NCBI RefSeq assembly: GCF_010470675.1
Contig: NZ_VOIQ01000001.1
Span: 1-64,000, forward strand
Origin: Desulfovibrio sp. JC010
GTDB taxonomy: Bacteria > Desulfobacterota > Desulfovibrionia > Desulfovibrionales > Desulfovibrionaceae
Direction of reading: 5' to 3'
Length of the DNA stretch: 64,000 bases
The number at the start of each line of letters is the position of its first letter. The stretch's first letter is position 1. The position numbers and the translations under genes are program-made. The notes beneath the pieces were generated by a model. It was not told the origin of the DNA. It did no database searches and saw nothing but the letters and a program-made list of their open reading frames with translations. This document shows, piece by piece, positions 41,253 through 49,338 of this stretch.

Positions 41253-44200
41253 CTATGCCCCAGCCTCCCCGCTCCCCCCCTTCTCCATCTTGATGAAGAA
41301 CATGAGCAGGGCCGGGATCATGAACACGGTGAAGACCGTGGACAGGGCCAGACCGCCGAGCACTACTGCTCCGAGGCCGCGGTAAAGTTCCGAACCGGGA
41401 CCGGGGGCGATGGCCAGCGGGAGCATGCCGAATATGGATGTTGTGGCCGACATGTAGATGGGACGCAGTCTGGAGCGGGTCGCTTCCAGCACGGCCTCGC
41501 GGTGCTCCATACCTTCATGGCGCACGTTGTTCAGGGACTGGTGCACAATGAGAATCGCGTTGTTAACAACAACCCCGATCAGGATAACGAAGCCGAGCAT
41601 GGTCAGCACGTCCAGCGGTTGCGGAGCGATGAAGAGGTTCTCCAGCTTCAGACCGAGGAATCCGCCCGCGCCTGCCAGCGGCACGGTGAGCAGGATGATG
41701 AACGGGTAGATGAAGTTCCCGAACAGGGCGGCCATGAGCAGATAGGTGATAACCACCGCCAGCAGGAAGTTCCACTGCATGGCCTCGCGGGTCTGGGTCA
41801 GCTTGTCAGCCGCACCGGACATGCGTACGTTGACGCCGTCCATGAGGCCCATTCCCTTGACCTTGGGGATGAGCTGGTTCTGGACGATATCCATGGCCTG
41901 TTCAAGAGGCATACTCTTGGGCGGAGTAATCTGCAGGGTTACGGTTCTCTGCCGCTCAAGATGGCGAATCTGGGTGATGCCGTAGGTGCGTTCCAGATGG
42001 GAAAGCGAAGATACCGGAACAGCCCAGCCCTGCGGGGTCGCCACAAGAGATTCGTAGAGGTCTTCCGGGGTGCCGACCCGTTTTTCGGAAGCCATGAGCT
42101 TCAGGTCGATCTTCTTTTTACCTTCTTCCTTATAATCGCCGATTTTGCGGCCATCCATGAGCACATCAAGGGCCTCGCCGATTTCCTGACTGGACATGCC
42201 TGCTGCGCGCAGACGGTCACGGTCCGGCACTATGCGTACTTCGGGATAAAGCATCTCAAGAGACGGAATGGGCCGCACCTGCGCATTGGGGATGGCCTGC
42301 CGCGCCATGCCGAACATGGTTCCGGCGGCAGCCATGAGCTTGGGCAGTTCCGGTCCGCTGAAATCAACAGCGACCATGCGCCCTTTACCCAGTCCGGTTT
42401 CAAAAATCGAAGCCTGAATACTGACCCCGAACATACCGGGAATGGAGTTCATGATCCGGTTAAAAAGCGGGATCAGTTCCGCTGGACGTTCTTCGTCACC
42501 GGAGATGGCGCCGAAGAGGTTGATGTCCGGGGCGGATACGTAAAAAAGCTGTTCTACGGAAGGGAGTCCGTCCTTTTCCGTTTTCATGTGCGGCTTGGTC
42601 TGGGCGGCAATGTATTCACCGATGGAGTCACGCTCTTCAAATGACAGACCCGGCGGCGGGATGAGGATGGACAGAATCAGGTTGCGGTTACCCTGCGGCA
42701 GGTATTCCATTTTCGGGAAAAAGGAAATTACCAGCAAGACCGAAGCGGCAACCAGAATAGCCACAGTGGAAAGCCTTGTAGCCCAGTTGCGGATGGCAAG
42801 ACTGAGCACGCCCATAATGGCATCGGAGAATTTCGCTCCGATCCCGGTAAGGACGTTCTTTTTGACCTTCTTTTTGCGCTTGGAAAAAGAGTAAAACTGC
42901 TTGGCCAGCATGGGAATTACCGAGATGGACACAAACAGGGACAAGGAAATGGCACAGGTAACCGCGATGGCGATATCCTTGAACAACTGCCCTGCTTCCT
43001 CTTCAATAAAGACAACCGGCAAAAACACCGCGACCGTGGTCAGAGTTGAAGCCAGAACCGCGCCCCAGACCTCGCTGGCTCCGTCATACGCAGCCTGATA
43101 CGGAGGCTTGCCCATGCCGCGGTGGCGGTCGATGTTCTCAAGAACAACAATGGCGTTATCCACCAGCATACCCACGGCAAAGGAAATACCGGACATACTG
43201 ACGATGTTCAGGGTCCGGCCCATACCGCCGAAGACGATAAAAGAACCGACCACGGAAATGGGAATGGCAATGGCAACAATAACGGTGGCGGAAAGGGACT
43301 GCAGAAAAATAAGCAGCACGATGATCGCCAGCACACCACCGATGATGATGTTCTGTTTGACCAGATCAATTGCGCCGTTGATATACGGAGCCTGATCATA
43401 AACCCAGTCAAGGAAGATACCTTTGTCAGCGAGTAATCCGCCGTTAAGTTCCTCCACAACCTTGCGCACGTTTTCGGTAACTTCCAGAACGTTGGATCCC
43501 GGCTCGGGCTTAACCCCGATGGCCATACCGGGAATACCGTTGTGCAGCATGGCCACGGTCTGTTTTTCAAAGCCGGGCACAACCTTGCCCACATCGCCGA
43601 TGGTCACCCGCTGCTGGCCGGAAGAAGTGATGACCACGTCCTCAATTTCCTGCGGTGATTTAAATTCAGAAGTGGTACGGATACGGTAATCACGGCGGCC
43701 TACGCCAAGGTTCCCGGCGGAAACGTTGGCATTCTCGCTCTTCAAGACCTTGGTGACCTTGTCGATGGTCAGGTTGTAGGCGGCCAGCTTTTCCGGGGCG
43801 ATGATGATGTGCATCTCGTTTTCAGTACCGCCCCCGATAAACAGGTCCGCGACACCGTCAACGCGCTCAAGGTACTGGCGCACACTGTCTTCAAAATATG
43901 TGGCAAATTCATTGATATGATGCTCATTGCCCGGAAGGGTACGCAGAATCATCCAGATTACCGGGGAGGCAGAAGCACCGGTAGCCGAAATGACCGGACG
44001 GTCCGAGTCCGAAGGATATTTCTTCACCTCGTTGAGCTTGTTGGAAACCCTGAGCAGGGCGTCATCAATGTTGGTGCCGATCTTAAAACGCAGAGAGATA
44101 CGCCCGAAACTGTCAAAACATTCGGATTCCATCTCCAGCAGCCCGGTAACACCCTTGAGCACTTTTTCCTGCTCTTCAATGATGTCGCGCTCAATCTCGT

Positions 44201-44369
44201 AAGGAGTCGCCCCGGTCCATGTGGTTTGAACGGTGATCTCCGGCTCGGTGACGGACGGGGAAAGCTGGTACGGCAGACCGGAAAGAGCCAATCCGCCGAA
44301 GAGCACCAGCAGGATAACCCCCACCAGCACCGAAACAGGCTTTTCAATTGAAAATTTTACAAAATCCAT
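41253..44369 (-). CDS. RND-family efflux permease (AcrB/HAE1-like)
   Basis: A 1038-residue inner-membrane pump of full RND length, with 12 TM helices expected and two large periplasmic loops. TM1 region VLVGVILLVLFGGLALSG; proton-relay GMLVDNAIVVLENIDRHRG in TM4; the repeated motif in the second half (GVVVNNAILIVHQ). It exports drugs, bile-like or lipid compounds with the adaptor encoded upstream; the substrate is unknown. No outer-membrane TolC gene is in the window. It ends at a hairpin shared with the convergent gene. Confidence 0.95.
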   Translation of the reverse strand: MDFVKFSIEKPVSVLVGVILLVLFGGLALSGLPYQLSPSVTEPEITVQTTWTGATPYEIERDIIEEQEKVLKGVTGLLEMESECFDSFGRISLRFKIGTNIDDALLRVSNKLNEVKKYPSDSDRPVISATGASASPVIWMILRTLPGNEHHINEFATYFEDSVRQYLERVDGVADLFIGGGTENEMHIIIAPEKLAAYNLTIDKVTKVLKSENANVSAGNLGVGRRDYRIRTTSEFKSPQEIEDVVITSSGQQRVTIGDVGKVVPGFEKQTVAMLHNGIPGMAIGVKPEPGSNVLEVTENVRKVVEELNGGLLADKGIFLDWVYDQAPYINGAIDLVKQNIIIGGVLAIIVLLIFLQSLSATVIVAIAIPISVVGSFIVFGGMGRTLNIVSMSGISFAVGMLVDNAIVVLENIDRHRGMGKPPYQAAYDGASEVWGAVLASTLTTVAVFLPVVFIEEEAGQLFKDIAIAVTCAISLSLFVSISVIPMLAKQFYSFSKRKKKVKKNVLTGIGAKFSDAIMGVLSLAIRNWATRLSTVAILVAASVLLVISFFPKMEYLPQGNRNLILSILIPPPGLSFEERDSIGEYIAAQTKPHMKTEKDGLPSVEQLFYVSAPDINLFGAISGDEERPAELIPLFNRIMNSIPGMFGVSIQASIFETGLGKGRMVAVDFSGPELPKLMAAAGTMFGMARQAIPNAQVRPIPSLEMLYPEVRIVPDRDRLRAAGMSSQEIGEALDVLMDGRKIGDYKEEGKKKIDLKLMASEKRVGTPEDLYESLVATPQGWAVPVSSLSHLERTYGITQIRHLERQRTVTLQITPPKSMPLEQAMDIVQNQLIPKVKGMGLMDGVNVRMSGAADKLTQTREAMQWNFLLAVVITYLLMAALFGNFIYPFIILLTVPLAGAGGFLGLKLENLFIAPQPLDVLTMLGFVILIGVVVNNAILIVHQSLNNVRHEGMEHREAVLEATRSRLRPIYMSATTSIFGMLPLAIAPGPGSELYRGLGAVVLGGLALSTVFTVFMIPALLMFFIKMEKGGSGEAGA

Positions 44370-44390
44370 GAATTACTCCGGCCCGCCGGG

Positions 44391-45446
44391 CTACTTGTTA
44401 TCAATGACTACGGGCTGTCCGGGCCTGAGGCGTTCATTGCCCTTGGTGACGATATCCATTCCGGCCTTGAGACCTTTGCCGCGCACTCCGGCATTCATGC
44501 CCTTAAAGCCGACCACCTGCACCGGGAAAGGCTGGGCCTTGCCATCGATAACGCCGATGACCATGGTTGTTCCGCGCAGGGTGAGAACCGCATCACGGGG
44601 CACAACCACGGTTTCGCTGGCCAGTCCGTTGGGCAGGGAAACACGGGCTTCCATACCCTGCTTGAAGCCGTTGTTGCTGATAATCCTGATTTTTACCGGA
44701 AAAGTACGGCTGGCGATATCACCACGGGGGATAACCGCAAAGACCTTGCCCTTGTAGTCCTTGCCTCCGGCAGTAATGCCCACTTCAAGACCGGGCTTGA
44801 CCACCTGCGCCACGTCCTGCGGCACGTTGACCACAACATCGTAGCTGGTGTTCATACCCAATTTGACTACATCTTCACCTATGGAAAGCCACTCACCGAG
44901 GTAGACGGAACGCTTGAGCACAATACCGTCAAAAGGGGCACGGATTATTTTTTTGGAAAGCTGAATCTGAAGACGGCGCAGCTTGGCCTGCGAGGAAGCG
45001 AGCTCGCTCTCCATGGCGATAGCCTTGAACCGCTTGGAGTCGTACTCCCCTTCGTGAACGGAGCCGGACTTGAAAAGTTTGGTGATACGCTGATCATCAC
45101 GCTTGGCAAGATCGTAGTTGGCTTTTGATTCCGCATAGGCAGCCTTGGCCGCGCGGATTTCAGTATTAAGCAGATCGGAGCTGAGCCGGATCAGCACGTC
45201 GCCTCTCCTGACAATATCCCCTTCTTCCACCTCAACCCTGACAATCTTCCCGCTCACTTCAGACGCAACATCGGAAGTCTCGGAAAAATAAACAGTACCT
45301 ATATAAGAAGACTCCGGAGCGACCTGTCCGGCAAATGATTTGGATGTCGCCACATGGGCGGGCGGCATCTGGGGTGCTTTTTCTTCAGCTGCGAAAGCCG
45401 GGCTGGAAGAAAGCATGAAAATCAAAAAAAATAGTATCCGTTGCAT
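44391..45446 (-). CDS. RND efflux periplasmic adaptor (membrane fusion protein)
   Basis: A 351-residue exported adaptor. Signal peptide 1-19 (SSPAFA), lipoyl-like halves (GKIVRVEVEEGDIVRRGDVL and IRAPFDGIVLKR) around an alpha-hairpin (about 95-165), then beta-barrel and membrane-proximal domains. It bridges the RND pump and an outer-membrane channel. It precedes the pump gene by 21 bp in one operon. Start ATG at 45446. Confidence 0.94.
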   Translation of the reverse strand: MQRILFFLIFMLSSSPAFAAEEKAPQMPPAHVATSKSFAGQVAPESSYIGTVYFSETSDVASEVSGKIVRVEVEEGDIVRRGDVLIRLSSDLLNTEIRAAKAAYAESKANYDLAKRDDQRITKLFKSGSVHEGEYDSKRFKAIAMESELASSQAKLRRLQIQLSKKIIRAPFDGIVLKRSVYLGEWLSIGEDVVKLGMNTSYDVVVNVPQDVAQVVKPGLEVGITAGGKDYKGKVFAVIPRGDIASRTFPVKIRIISNNGFKQGMEARVSLPNGLASETVVVPRDAVLTLRGTTMVIGVIDGKAQPFPVQVVGFKGMNAGVRGKGLKAGMDIVTKGNERLRPGQPVVIDNK

Positions 45447-45673
45447 AGATCTGCTCCGATATTAATTATAACTTTATTTCTGACGGGCACACTTTACGTG
45501 AGTTCCCAGCGGAGTCAACTGAGAATAAACCTCAATAACAGGGGTATACACTCACCTGATCAGACAAAAGTATGAATCGTAAAAACTTTCTGCAAAGACT
45601 GATTTATAATTTACTACCCGGAAAACAATCTGGCATTTTTTAGCATCTTTTTAAAATTCATCCCCAGAGACAA

Positions 45674-46015
45674 ATGAACAAAATCTATACAATATTGATA
45701 GTTACTGCACTATTCATAGCCACCGCCGCTCCTGCAGCCGCCCTGACCATAAAAAACAAATGCAAATACACCGTAGCGGGATCGATTACGATTGCGGAAA
45801 GCATGGTCAGCGTTGCCCAGTTCAATATTGCGCCCGGCGAGTCAAAAAAGCTGCTCAAGGGCTTTGAAAAACAGGTCCTGATCATCAAGACCATTCCCAA
45901 CATATATGACTATGATATGGATAAATATAAAATCACATCCATTGAAATTGACAACCCGGACAGCCATATTGAACTGAAGCAATCCAAGCAAGGCATCAAA
46001 TTCAAAGTGGAGTAA
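45674..46015 (+). CDS. Small secreted protein, unknown family
   Basis: A 113-residue exported protein: signal peptide about 1-23 (PAAA), then an all-beta-looking mature part starting TIKNKCKYTVAG. That opening faintly recalls thaumatin-like or similar beta folds, but I cannot assign it. One Cys in the mature part. Alone between the RND operon and icd. Weak ribosome site. Confidence 0.7.
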   Translation: MNKIYTILIVTALFIATAAPAAALTIKNKCKYTVAGSITIAESMVSVAQFNIAPGESKKLLKGFEKQVLIIKTIPNIYDYDMDKYKITSIEIDNPDSHIELKQSKQGIKFKVE

Positions 46016-46040
46016 ATTTACCGCGTTTTCTGATTCACGC

Positions 46041-46076
46041 AAAAAGCCCTCCCCGTGCTCGGCACGGGGAGGGCTT
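46041..46076 (-). terminator. Terminator of icd
   Basis: 15-bp perfect stem AAGCCCTCCCCGTGC / GCACGGGGAGGGCTT, 3-base loop, T-run on the minus strand. Confidence 0.92.
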
Positions 46077-46126
46077 AGTACTTTCAGCCTCTAGTAAATT
46101 ACTGCGTAAGCTTCCTAAACAACCTA

Positions 46127-47272
46127 CTACAGATTGGAGAGAATAATCTCACCGAATTCCTTGCAGCCGACCTGCTCGGCACCGCTGATCTGACTGGCCA
46201 GATCAACAGTTACTTTCTTGGCCGCAAGGGCTTTTTCAACTGCGTTCTTGATCAATTCAGCAGCTTCGCCCATGCCGTTGTTTTCCAGCAGCATGGCACC
46301 GGAAAGCAGGATGCTTCCGGGGTTTGCGAGATCCTTACCGGCGATGGTAGGGGCGGTTCCGTGGGTGGCTTCGTAAATGGCAAGCTTGTCACCCATGTTC
46401 ACGCCCGGAGCAAGACCGAGTCCGCCCACCTGTGCGGCGAGGGCATCGGAAAGGTAATCACCGTTGAGGTTGGTGGTAGCTACAACGCTGTACTGTTCGG
46501 GACGCATGAGCAGCTCCTGAAACATGGCGTCGGCAATACGGTCATTGATGACAACCTTGCCATCTGCGTCTTCGCCTTCCTTGACAACCTTTCCGGCATA
46601 ATCTTCCTCGGCGAGGTCGTAACCCCACTGGCGAAAGCCGCCTTCGGTGAATTTCATGATGTTGCCCTTGTGGACCAGAGTCACGGACTCGCGGTTCTGG
46701 TCAATGGCATAATCAATAGCCCGGCGCACCAGACGCTTGGAGCCTGCAGGGGTAATGGGCTTGAGGCCCACACCTGCGGTGGGATCAACCTTGGCACCCA
46801 TTTCGTTGACCATAAAATCAATTACTTTTTTGGCTTCGGGAGATTCAGAGCTCCACTCGATCCCGGCGTAAACGTCTTCGGTGTTTTCGCGGAAAACAAC
46901 GATATCTACCAGATCGGGGCGTTTTACCGGGGATTCAATGCCTTCAAAGTAGCGGATGGGACGGATGCAGGCGTAGAGATCGAAAACCTGTCTGAGAGTA
47001 ACGTTAAGGGAGCGGATGCCCTTGCCAACCGGAGTCTGCAAGGGGCCTTTGATAGCCAGTTCCGCCTTGGCGAGAGTGTCGAGGGTTTCCTGCGGGAGAT
47101 ATTCGCCGGTAGCTTCATAAGCCTTTTCCCCGGCAAGGAGTTCAACCCATTCAATTTTTTTGTCGCCGCTGTATGCTTTTTCAAGGGCAGCATCTATAAT
47201 CGGGCGGGCCGCACCCCATACTTCGGGTCCGATACCATCACCTTCGATAAAATATACTGTTTTAGTGGACAA
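46127..47272 (-). CDS. icd: Isocitrate dehydrogenase (NADP-type family)
   Basis: A 381-residue isocitrate/isopropylmalate-family dehydrogenase. YFIEGDGIGPEVW at the start, the substrate Ser/Asn loop GKGIRSLNVTLRQ, VVFRENTEDVYAGIE, the Asp metal region ATTNLNGDYLSDALAAQVGG and the cofactor loop ATHGTAPTIAGKD. The NADP preference is family-based. The start is the TTG at 47272, which has AAGGAG and a 6-base spacer; a GTG at 47296 lies upstream of that site. Single gene with its own terminator. Confidence 0.94.
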   Translation of the reverse strand: MSTKTVYFIEGDGIGPEVWGAARPIIDAALEKAYSGDKKIEWVELLAGEKAYEATGEYLPQETLDTLAKAELAIKGPLQTPVGKGIRSLNVTLRQVFDLYACIRPIRYFEGIESPVKRPDLVDIVVFRENTEDVYAGIEWSSESPEAKKVIDFMVNEMGAKVDPTAGVGLKPITPAGSKRLVRRAIDYAIDQNRESVTLVHKGNIMKFTEGGFRQWGYDLAEEDYAGKVVKEGEDADGKVVINDRIADAMFQELLMRPEQYSVVATTNLNGDYLSDALAAQVGGLGLAPGVNMGDKLAIYEATHGTAPTIAGKDLANPGSILLSGAMLLENNGMGEAAELIKNAVEKALAAKKVTVDLASQISGAEQVGCKEFGEIILSNL

Positions 47273-47296
47273 AATGATCTCCTTTGTTGCTGGCAC

Positions 47297-47621
47297 AGCT
47301 CCGGCTCCTTAAGGCTGCGCAGTGAATTGATACCTGTGTATGAAAGAAATGACATCAGGCATGGCTGGACGGCGTTTCGAGTCATTCATTAAACTGAAAA
47401 GAGGAACCGGATGGATTCCGTCCGCAGGCTGGATAAACGGCAGGATTGTATCTGCAGAATCGATTTCAGAGCGCATATGTAAGACATTCTTGCAAAAAAG
47501 TAAAGAACGGCCCTGCGCGAGCAGCCTCAAAACACATACTTCGCAAAAAAATAAAAACAGTGAACTTTAATCAAATTCACAGTGGACCAGCAGTACAAAA
47601 TTCACGATGAAGCAAAAACGA
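47297..47621. other. Gene-free interval between icd and the flagellin terminator
   Basis: About 325 bp without a supported gene. A 76-codon plus-strand frame (47340-47570) exists but lacks a ribosome site and any recognisable family. No other signal seen. Confidence 0.55.
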
Positions 47622-47653
47622 AAAGGGAGGCCCGTTGAAACGGACCTCCCTTT
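47622..47653 (-). terminator. Terminator of the flagellin gene
   Basis: AAAGGGAGG / CCTCCCTTT with inner CCG/CGG and one C-A mismatch, loop TTGAAA; T-rich on the minus strand. Confidence 0.85.
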
Positions 47654-47682
47654 CTGAGTTGAGTATAACCCATCCGTGGTTA

Positions 47683-48579
47683 TTAGCCACCGATGAGCTG
47701 CATAGCCATCCTGGGCATACCGTTTGCCTGGGAAAGCATGGCTACTGCGGACTGAGTGAGGATCTGGTTCCTGGTGAACTCGGTCATTTCAGTCGCAACG
47801 TCCACGTCGGAGATTCGGGATTCCGAAGCCTGAACGTTTTCAGCCTGGATAGAGAGGTTGGTAATGGTGTTTTCCAGTCTGTTCTGGAGAGCACCGAGGT
47901 TAGCGCGGATCTTATCCTTGGAGATAATAGCATTGTTCAGTGCGTCCAAAGACTTCTGCGCAAGTTCCTGGGTTGAGATGCTCTTGCCCTCATTACTTGC
48001 AGCCCCTGCACCGACGCCGAGGGCCGAAGCTGTGGAGGTGCCGATTGAGATGTAGTAGTAGTCCTCTGCACTGTCGTTAGCGGTACCGAAGTGAACCTTT
48101 ACAGGGCCGTTGGACTTAAGCCCGGCACCAGTGTGAGCACTGTTCTCACCGGACATGTTACCGTTAAGCAGGTGAATTCCGTTGAAGTCGGTTGCATTGG
48201 CGATACGGGTAATTTCCGAAGCCATGGCCTGATATTCAGAGTCAATGATCAAGCGCTGGTCAGAGTTGTAGGTACCGGTTGATGCCTGAGTTGCAAGTTC
48301 CTTCATACGGATGAGCTTTTCATCGATAACACCGAGTGCTCCATCTGCAGTCTGGATCATGGAGATGGCGTCGTTTGCGTTACGGATACCCTGGTTTAGG
48401 GACTTAATGTCCGCACGCATGAGTTCGCGAATTGCCAGACCTGCGGCGTCATCAGCTGCGGAGCCGACACGAAGTCCTGAAGACAGACGACGAGTAGAGG
48501 TTCCGAGAGCACCGTATGACTCGCTCAGGTTGCGTTGCGCATTCATTGCCATCAAGTTGTGATTAATTACGAGCGACAT
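47683..48579 (-). CDS. fliC: Flagellin
   Basis: A 298-residue flagellin of short-central-domain type. Conserved N-terminal D0/D1 (SLVINHNLMAMNAQRNL, LSSGLRVGSAADDAAGLAI) and C-terminal D1/D0 (LGALQNRLENTI, ESRISDVDVATEM, ending AMQLIGG). The middle (about 140-200) is variable and surface-exposed. It polymerises outside the cell into the flagellar filament. Strong AAGGAGG ribosome site seven bases before the ATG. A long untranslated leader precedes it. No other flagellar gene is nearby. Confidence 0.97.
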   Translation of the reverse strand: MSLVINHNLMAMNAQRNLSESYGALGTSTRRLSSGLRVGSAADDAAGLAIRELMRADIKSLNQGIRNANDAISMIQTADGALGVIDEKLIRMKELATQASTGTYNSDQRLIIDSEYQAMASEITRIANATDFNGIHLLNGNMSGENSAHTGAGLKSNGPVKVHFGTANDSAEDYYYISIGTSTASALGVGAGAASNEGKSISTQELAQKSLDALNNAIISKDKIRANLGALQNRLENTITNLSIQAENVQASESRISDVDVATEMTEFTRNQILTQSAVAMLSQANGMPRMAMQLIGG

Positions 48580-48680
48580 AATAATTCCTCCTTGAATTAT
48601 TTATAAAATTCGCCTGAGTGGGTCCTTCCACTCCGACCTTTTACTGGTTAATTTAGTCAGTTCAAAATCCGCTTGAATTT

Positions 48681-48689
48681 CTACTGCAT
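48681..48689 (-). other. Two-codon minimal ORF (Met-Gln-stop) with strong ribosome site in the flagellin leader
   Basis: ATG CAG TAG preceded by GGAGG (48697-48701) with a 7-base spacer, about 100 nt upstream of the flagellin start. Could be a ribosome-loading or stalling site, or chance. Confidence 0.3.
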
Positions 48690-48858
48690 AAAATACCCTC
48701 CGGAACAGTTCGACATGCGGCCTGCGGCCGATCAGCCCGGATTACCACCGACAATTGCTTTGAGCATCTTCGGGCATTACCTGCATATGGACTCACGCAG
48801 GTGTCCGCTTAATTTTCATTAAGACGCGGGACTCCCGTTGAATGAGTCCGCGACTCTG

Positions 48859-48936
48859 TTACAGGCACGGCCATACGGCAGCGATTCTCACATGTCCCTT
48901 ATGGGAAATTCTCTCGTGCGCAGTGCTTGCGCACAT
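48859..48936 (-). CDS. Putative 25-residue leader peptide upstream of flagellin
   Basis: ATG at 48936 with GGAGG (48942-48946) and a 5-base spacer; 25 codons ending TAA at 48859-48861. The peptide begins MCASTAHERISHKG and ends with a WPCL stretch; it matches no family I know. A 7-bp hairpin lies over its first codons. Real translation would suggest leader-peptide control of the flagellin mRNA; it may also be a chance ORF. Confidence 0.35.
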   Translation of the reverse strand: MCASTAHERISHKGHVRIAAVWPCL

Positions 48937-49338
48937 ACCAACCTCCGAGAATCACAATCGGCCTAATGCCTTTGTATGCTCATGAAACTATCGGTCTGTT
49001 TTTTCCGGACATCCCCCCTGTTGATTGGATAGAAGTTTACTCTGCGGGGAGAATTGCAATGGGTATGCCTGCCGGAGTGCCAGCGTTTATTTATTTTCAA
49101 AAAGAATGCACAAGATGTTGTTTAGACAGGATTTTTAAAAACAAATATTTCTTAATATTAAAAAAGGAAACGACACAAAAACTAAGAATAGGAAAGATCT
49201 GCCTCGTAGTAAGAGGAAAATCTTTCCCAATAAACCGGGTGGGAAAATGTTTACACGATCATATTTCGAATATATGACCCGGAAAAAGATCGGCAAGAAG
49301 CCAAAAACTGCCCGGCAACGACCGGATTATATATTTTC

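Larger units (their letters stand above)
48580..49338. other. Long flagellin leader and divergent promoter region
   Basis: 759 bp without a confident gene, between divergent flagellin and a sensor kinase. On the minus strand it has a hairpin GTGCGCA-N5-TGCGCAC (48916-48934), a GCGGACTC/GAGTCCCGC hairpin, and two short ORFs with good ribosome sites (48681-48689 and 48859-48936). I could not find a convincing sigma-28 or sigma-54 promoter. Confidence 0.5.

Noticed and set aside
41502-42644. Long plus-strand frame (380 codons) opposite the RND pump
   Set aside because: Antisense shadow of a conserved pump; composition is His/Gly rich as expected from reverse reading.
47340-47570. Plus-strand 76-codon frame between icd and flagellin
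   Set aside because: No Shine-Dalgarno and no family; cannot be supported.
48950-48995. Possible sigma-28 -10 boxes (GCCGATT, ACCGATAG on the minus strand)
   Set aside because: No matching TAAA-type -35 element at 11-12 bases.
49060-49085. Possible sigma-54 promoter for flagellin (TGGCAC on the minus strand)
   Set aside because: The -12 half does not show TTGC at the right spacing.
48927-49277. Plus-strand frame of 116 codons between flagellin and the PAS kinase
   Set aside because: No ribosome site, no recognisable family, and it covers the likely promoter region of both neighbours.
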